Source: Siphonodentalium dalli
Lineage: Eukaryota > Mollusca > Scaphopoda > Gadilida > Siphonodentaliidae
Direction: 5' to 3'
Assembly (NCBI GenBank): GCA_032622095.1
Contig: CP136065.1
Coordinates: 218,778,151 to 218,842,150, forward strand
Length of the DNA stretch: 64,000 nucleotides
Both the position numbers and the translations under genes were made by a program. The notes beneath the pieces were generated by a model that ran no database searches, was not told where the DNA came from, and saw only the letters and a list, made by a program, of their open reading frames with translations. This document shows, in pieces, positions 26,301-35,300 of this stretch; within the stretch, counting starts at the first letter, position 1, and each line of letters begins with the position of its first letter.

Positions 26301-29300
26301 TATTGTCATTGGGCAACTATAGATGTACAATCAAATAATCTGATCGAATATGAATGTACTGTAGACAGGAACGAAAGAACCGATCGTGAACATAAACATC
26401 ACAATAGAATCGGAACCTTTTGTTGCTTTTTGAGGCACTAATTTGAAGGACTTGTACGGCGAGGAACCGTCGGGAGGTATTGTATTATAATTATCTAATG
26501 TTCAACCATAAAACTTGACAAGTTTCAATCCAATTTAAAGTAGACAAGGCCGATAATCTGAGCATCAAAGTGCTGCCTAATTTTCATGGGAAATGCACCC
26601 AAATGCACTAGGTCTCTAACTTTGCACAACATGCAGCCGATTTTGCATTACTGTCATCAATAAACACGTATAAAGACATAATCTGTCGATTGTTATTGGA
26701 GAATACATTCTGTTTTGACATTCAGTCTATAAACAACGGTCAAAACTTTGAAAATATGTTTTAGAAATCGCGAAAGAGTCGGAACTTAATTCAATAGAGA
26801 CGGAACCGGAAGGGCGATAGAATCGATTCTGGTGAAACAGTTTCCCCCCAGTGATGCTATATTATAATAAAGGACAACCTACACCAAATACATGCTATAT
26901 TATAATAAAGGACACCCTACACCAAATACATGCCATATTATAATAAAGGACACCCTACACCAAATACATGCTATATTATAATAAAGGACAACCTACACCA
27001 AATACATGCTATATTATAATAAAGGACACCCTACACCAAATACATGCTATATTATAATAAAGGACAACCTACACCAAATACATGCCATATTATAATAAAG
27101 AACAACCTACACCAAATACATGCCATATTATAATAAAGGACAACCTACACCAAATACATGCCATATTATAATAAAGGGCAACCTACACCAAATACATGCT
27201 ATATAATTTTACCCAAATACATGCTTATATAATTTAAGTATGTTTTTTATACTCCTCTTCGTCCATACATGCTTATATCATTAAAGTATGTTTTTGATAC
27301 TCCTCTTCGTCCATACATGCTTTGAAAGTGATACTTTCTTTATAACTTACGTGTCAGTATATTTGAATATTTTATCAACCATTTTCTTTGGAACACTAAG
27401 CCTTCCAAATCCCCGACTTTTCCCGTTCTTGTCAGTGAATATTTCAATTTTGGTGCGTTCATTTTTAGGAAGCTTGAGAGCTTTCTTCAGAGTATCGACA
27501 GTTGTAATTTCATTCAGGTTCACTGAAATTGTAATATATTGCTATAATACCCATCTTCATAATTCCTGATTCTCAAGTAACTATAATTTTAAATATCTGA
27601 AAAACACCCAGGGTGATGATGATGTCATATCGGGAATGTTCGAGGCAGTCATCAAAGTTAAAGTGATGTGAAACACTCCGGTAGGGTGATTAAATAGAAG
27701 TGGAGAATAATCTTGCTCAAATTAGTAATTTTTACATATATTATATCCAATTGACAACACACGCCACCATTCTTATATAATAATTAAATGCAGTGGTGCT
27801 CGATGGCGAAATCGTTTTCATTAGTTTATCACCGATATATGCGTCCCGAATCGAGTAGTAAATATTTACAATTGAGCGCAGTTCAGACGATATTTTCAAA
27901 CGATGGTACGATTAATTTGCTTCAAATTTTCAGCTATGTTAGTAGAATGTTGCATTCATCCAGTTGGCATAGAGCCTGAATACTAACTTATCAGTTTCAC
28001 GCACCCTAACAAGTACATAATATGTCTTTAAAGTGATGTGAAACACTCCGATGAGGTGTTCAGAACAGAAAAACAAGGATCATACCAAAATAAGTTCCTA
28101 TATAAGTTTCATATATATTTGATCACAAAACAGGCAGAAAACAGAGCCATCGTTACTGTAATGCTCTAAATAATTGTCTCCTTAACCACAGCAGAATTAT
28201 GGGTAACTTTTCAGGATTTAGTCGGAAATTTGGCTTGTTGCCATTCATCGGAAAGCTCTCGGGGAGAGCTTTCCGATGAATGGCAACAAGCCATATTTCC
28301 GACTAAATCCTGAAAAGTTACCCATAATTCTGCTGTGGTTAAGGAGTCGATTATTTAGAGCATTACTGTATAAACAAATTACATGCAGTGACTGTTGTAG
28401 GCGGAATCAATGCCCTAATGTTTATGCCCAATAACTTGTCCCAAATAATATAGTAAATATTTACATTTGTGCGTAATTTGAATGTTGTGTTGAATGGTAC
28501 AGTCGATTTCGTTGGAATTTTCTATCATATTATTTTATTGCTACATTCTATCAGTGGAGATAGTGTTTGAATACAAGCCTGAGTTTAGTGTGTCTGTCAT
28601 TTGCAGAATGAGGTCCCTAGAGGGTTAATTTAGTGACGCTATCCCTGCAATGTGGGCTAACATCACCAAATTCACACTCTGGGGACCTCATTCTGCATGG
28701 CCTCATCTGCTATGGGAGACATAGACTCATATTTAAATTCCCCAATTGTGAATATTGTCTTCCTGGAATTTAGAAAAAACCCTGTGCAAATGCGTTCTCT
28801 TATATATTTATAGAGTCTCCCATAGGAAACTCAGTAGTTCCCTTTGGAAATGTTCAGATAATAAGTTCAACAAATGACCATTGTTGAACTTATTATCTGA
28901 ACATTTCCTACCAATGACAATGAAGATATATGACTCCTTCTGCACTAGTCCAAGTCTTCTTGTACTAAAACCAGCTAAGATATTGGGATGGCGATGCTGG
29001 CCATCCCAATATCTTAGCTGGTTTTAGTACAAGAAGACTTGGACTACTTCTGCACTTGTTTTATTATTTCGTCAGCCTGTATTTCTCTGAATATGATTAC
29101 CCCTCCAGATGAATATTAGTCCATTCCAATGTATACTTTTATAACTGAATGGGAGAATCCATTTAGTATAGAAACAGTTAAAAATACCCAATCTCTTTAC
29201 CGCAACACTTCAAACAACAACAACAACAACAAAATTGGTATAGAACTTCTTTTCAAGGCATCATTCAACTATTATTACCAAAAACATTCAACTATTATTA

Positions 29301-32300
29301 CCAAAAACATTCAACTATTATTACCAAAAACATTCAACTATTATTACCAAAAACATTCAACTATTATTACCAAAAACATTCAACTATTATTACCAAAAAC
29401 ATTCAACTATTATTACCAAAAACATTCAACTATTATTACCAAAAACATTCAACTATTATTACCAAAAACATTCAACTATTATTACCAAAAACATTCAACT
29501 ATTATTACCAAAAACATTCAACTATTATTACCAAAAACATTCAACTATTATTACCAAAAACATTCAACTATTATTACCAAAAACATTCAACTATTATTAC
29601 CAAAAACATTCAACTATTATTACCAAAAACATTCAACTATTATTACCAAAAACATTCAACTATTATTACCAAAAACATTCAACTATTATTACCAAAAACA
29701 TTCAACTATTATTACCAAAATCATTCAACTATTATTACCAAAAACATTCAACTATTATTACCAAAAACATTCAACTATTATTACCAAAACATTCAACTAT
29801 TATTACCAAAAACATTCAACTATTATTACCAAAAACATTCAACTATTATTACCAAAAACATTCAACTATTATTACCAAAAACATTCAACTATTACATTCA
29901 ACTATTATTACCAAAAACATTCAACTATTATTACCAAAAACATTCAACTATTATTACCAAAAACATTCAACTATTATTACCAAAAACATTCAACTATTAT
30001 TACCAAAAACATTCAACTATTATTACCAAAAACATTCAACTATTATTACCAAAAACATTCAACTATTATTACCAAAAACATTCAACTATTATTACCAAAA
30101 ACATTCAACTATTATTACCAAAAACATTCAACTATTATTACCAAAAACATTCAACTGTTATTACCTAAAACATTCAACTATTATTACCAAAAACATTCAA
30201 CATTCAACTATTATTACCAAAAACATTCAACTATTATTACCAAAAACATTCAACTATTATTACCAAAAACATTCAACTATTATTACCAAAACATTCAACT
30301 ATTATTACCAAAAACATTCAACTATTATTACCAAAAACATTCAACTATTATTACCAAAAACATTCAACTACCAAAAACATTCAACTATTATTACCAAAAA
30401 CATTCAACTATTATTACCAAAAACATTCAACTATTATTACCAAAACATTCAACTATTATTACCAAAAACATTCAACTATTATTACCAAAAACATTCAACT
30501 ATTATTACCAAAAACATTCAACTATTATTACCAAAAACATTCAACTATTATTACCAAAAACATTCAACTATTATTACCAAAAACATTCAACTATTATTAC
30601 CAAAAACATTCAACTATTATTACCAAAATCATTCAACTATTATTACCAAAAACATTCAACTATTATTACCAAAAACATTCAACTATTATTACCAAAACAT
30701 TCAACTATTATTACCAAAAACATTCAACTATTATTACCAAAAACATTCAACTATTATTACCAAAAACATTCAACTATTATTACCAAAAACATTCAACTAT
30801 TATTACCAAAAACATTCAACTATTATTACCAAAATCATTCAACTATTATTACCAAAAACATTCAACTATTATTACCAAAAACATTCAACTATTATTACCA
30901 AAACATTCAACTATTATTACCAAAAACATTCAACTATTATTACCAAAAACATTCAACTATTATTACCAAAAACATTCAACTATTATTACCAAAAACATTC
31001 AACTATTACATTCAACTATTATTACCAAAAACATTCAACTATTATTACCAAAAACATTCAACTATTATTACCAAAAACATTCAACTATTATTACCAAAAA
31101 CATTCAACTATTATTACCAAAAACATTCAACTATTATTACCAAAAACATTCAACTATTATTACCAAAAACATTCAACTATTATTACCAAAAACATTCAAC
31201 TATTATTACCAAAAACATTCAACTATTATTACCAAAAACATTCAACTATTATTACCAAAAACATTCAACTGTTATTACCTAAAACATTCAACTATTATTA
31301 CCAAAAACATTCAACATTCAACTATTATTACCAAAAACATTCAACTATTATTACCAAAAACATTCAACTATTATTACCAAAAACATTCAACTATTATTAC
31401 CAAAACATTCAACTATTATTACCAAAAACATTCAACTATTATTACCAAAAACATTCAACTATTATTACCAAAAACATTCAACTACCAAAAACATTCAACT
31501 ATTATTACCAAAAACATTCAACTATTATTACCAAAAACATTCAACTATTATTACCAAAACATTCAACTATTATTACCAAAAACATTCAACTATTATTACC
31601 AAAAACATTCAACTATTATTACCAAAAACATTCAACTATTATTACCAAAAACATTCAACTATTATTACCAAAAACATTCAACTATTATTACCAAAAACAT
31701 TCAACTATTATTACCAAAAACATTCAACTATTATTACCAAAAACATTCAACTATTATTACCAAAAACATTCAACTATTATTACCAAAAACATTCAACTAT
31801 TATTACCAAAAACATTCAACTATTATTACCAAAAACATTCAACTATTATTACCAAAAACATTCAACTATTATTACCAAAAACATTCAACTATTATTACCA
31901 AAAACATTCAACTATTATTACCAAAAACATTCAACTATTATTACCAAAATCATTCAACTATTATTACCAAAAACATTCAACTATTATTACCAAAAACATT
32001 CAACTATTATTACCAAAACATTCAACTATTATTACCAAAACATTCAACTATTATTACCAAAAACATTCAACTATTATTACCAAAAACATTCAACTATTAT
32101 TACCAAAAACATTCAACTATTATTACCAAAAACATTCAACTATTACATTCAACTATTATTACCAAAAACATTCAACTATTATTACCAAAAACATTCAACT
32201 ATTATTACCAAAAACATTCAACTATTATTACCAAAAACATTCAACTATTATTACCAAAAACATTCAACTATTATTACCAAAAACATTCAACTATTATTAC

Positions 32301-35300
32301 CAAAAACATTCAACTATTATTACCAAAAACATTCAACTATTATTACCAAAAACATTCAACTATTATTACCAAAAACATTCAACTATTATTACCAAAAACA
32401 TTCAACTGTTATTACCTAAAACATTCAACTATTATTACCAAAAACATTCAACATTCAACTATTATTACCAAAAACATTCAACTATTATTACCAAAAACAT
32501 TCAACTATTATTACCAAAAACATTCAACTATTATTACCAAAACATTCAACTATTATTACCAAAAACATTCAACTATTATTACCAAAAACATTCAACTATT
32601 ATTACCAAAAACATTCAACTATTATTACCAAAACATTCAACTATTATTACCAAAAACATTCAACTATTATTACCAAAAACATTCAACTATTATTACCAAA
32701 AACATTCAACTATTATTACCAAAATCATTCAACTATTATTACCAAAAACATTCAACTATTATTACCAAAAACATTCAACTATTATTACCAAAAACATTCA
32801 ACTATTATTACCAAAAACATTCAACTATTATTACCAAAAACATTCAACTATTATTACCAAAAACATTCAACTATTATTACCAAAAACATTCAACTATTAT
32901 TACCAAAAACATTCAACTATTATTACCAAAAACATTCAACTATTATTACCAAAAACATTCAACTATTATTACCAAAAACATTCAACTATTATTACCAAAA
33001 ACATTCAACTATTATTACCAAAAACATTCAACTATTATTACCAAAACATTCAACTATTATTACCAAAACATTCAACTATTATTACCAAAAACATTCAACT
33101 ATTATTACCAAAAACATTCAACTATTATTACCAAAAACATTCAACTATTATTACCAAAAACATTCAACTATTATTACCAAAAACATTCAACTATTATTAC
33201 CAAAAAACATTCAACTATTATTACCAAAAAACATTCAACTATTATTACCAAAAAACACTCAACTATTATTACCAAAAACATGCAAGAAAAACATCGGTTG
33301 TTGCACATATTTCAATATTTTAAATCATAGATTTCTAATAAAATATGCTGCAATATGTAACAATCAAGCCTTGAAATAGAATTTGCAGAATGAGGTCCCC
33401 AGAGGGTGAATTTAGTGATTCACATCCTGGAAACCTCATTCTGCTTAGGATTTTGGATTTCCTCCACCACTACAACTGGCAATGTCATGATATGGCCTTA
33501 GTGGCTAAAGCGACAATAAACCCCAATCAATCAATCAATCAATCATTCTGCTTAGGCCTCAACTGTTATGGGAGACAGGATCAGATTGAAGTTCCCCAGT
33601 TGAAGTTGGTGATGTTCACCCATTTAGTCACCTCAATTATGCAATTTATCTTCTGCAAATTAGGGGATATAGAAACTGAACAGTCACTGGAACAGAAGGG
33701 AAAAAGTAACTAAAACCATTGTTAATTTGAGACTATAGATAATTCCCAGAAGATGAGGCCTAAGCAGAATGAGGTCACCAGAGGGTGAAATTAGTGATGC
33801 TAGCCTGCTGTGGAGGATAGCATAACTAAATTCACCCTCTGGGGACCTCATTCTGCAAATGATAGACACACTATTTCAAGGCTTGGCAATGTTCTACAGT
33901 AAAGCCCTAAATAATCGACTCCTTAACCACAGTAGAATTATGGGTAACTTTTCAGGATTTAGTCGGAAATATGGCTTGTTGCCATTCATCGGAAAGCTCT
34001 TGGCTTGTTGCCATTCGTCGGAAAGCTTTCCGATGAATGGCAACAAGCCATATTTCCAACCAAATCCTGAAAAGTTACCCATAATTCTGCTGTGGTTAAG
34101 GAGTCGATTATTTAGAGCATTACTGTATTTCAATATTTTAAATCATAGACTAGCCGATGAGCCCGACGTTGTCCGGGCTATTCAAAAACCAAATTTCAAG
34201 TCGATAGCTTTACCCAGCCCGACGTTGTCCGGGCTATTCAAAAACCAAATTTCAAGTCGATAGCTCTACCCGTTTCCGAGATCTGGTCTGCGCATGCGCG
34301 AAGCTGGCGTCGCACGGGCTCGGCAACCCGATAAAATTCGTATCCGGGGCAAGATACATTCACATACCAAATTTCAAGTCGATAGCTCCACCCGTTTCCG
34401 AGATCTCGTCTGCGCATGCGCGAAGCTGGCGTCGCACGGGCTCGGTGACCCGATAAAATTTGTATCCGGGGCAAGATACATTCACATAGCAAATTTCAAG
34501 TCGATAGCTCCACCCGTTTCCGAGATCTCGTCTGCGCATGCGCGAAGCAGGCGCTGCACGGGCTCGCCAATATGACAACGACGACTGCCTGGTCAAACTA
34601 CACACACGTACCAAGTTTCGTCCCGATCGGTCGAGAATCGTAGATTTGTATAAATGACAGACAAACATACAGACAGACAGAGGTCTTCAAAATATATATG
34701 AGATTTCTAATAAAATATGCTGCAATGTAACAATCAAGCCTTGAAATAGTGTCTGTCATTTGCAGAATGAGGTTCCCAGAGGGTGAATTTAGTGACGCTA
34801 TCCCGCACGGCATCACCAGATTCACATTCTGGGAACCTCATTCTGCTTAGTCCTCAACTGTTATGGGAGACAGGATCAGATTGAAGTTCCCCAGTTGAAG
34901 TTGGTGATGTTCACCCATTTAGTCACCTCAATTATGCAATTTATCTTCTGCAAATTAGGGGATATAGAAACTGAACAGTCACTGGAACAAAAGGGAAAAA
35001 GTTACTAAAACCATTGTTAATTTGAGACTATAGATAATTCCCAGAAGATGAGGCCTAAGCAGAATGAGGTCACCAGAGGGTGAAATTACGGATGCTAGCC
35101 TGCTGTGGAGGATAACATCACTAAATTCATCCTCTGGGGACCTCTGCAAATGACAGACACACTAGTTTAAGGCTTGGCAATGTTCTAATAGAATATAATA
35201 GTAGAATAAAAATATGTTATTATGACATATTCTCTCTATTTCAAACATTAATATATATAATACCGAATATATACAGAAAGTTAACCCTTTCTTGACAGAA

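Noticed and set aside
23321-27195. Regular 38-bp repeats as a CRISPR array
   Set aside because: Units are directly contiguous with no unique spacers, there are no cas genes, and the genome is eukaryotic.
29129-31282. 717-codon ORF of a Tyr/Gln/Lys/Ser repeat protein
   Set aside because: It is a translation of the 23-bp satellite, which lacks plus-strand stops in any frame, and it lies antisense in gene A intron 1.
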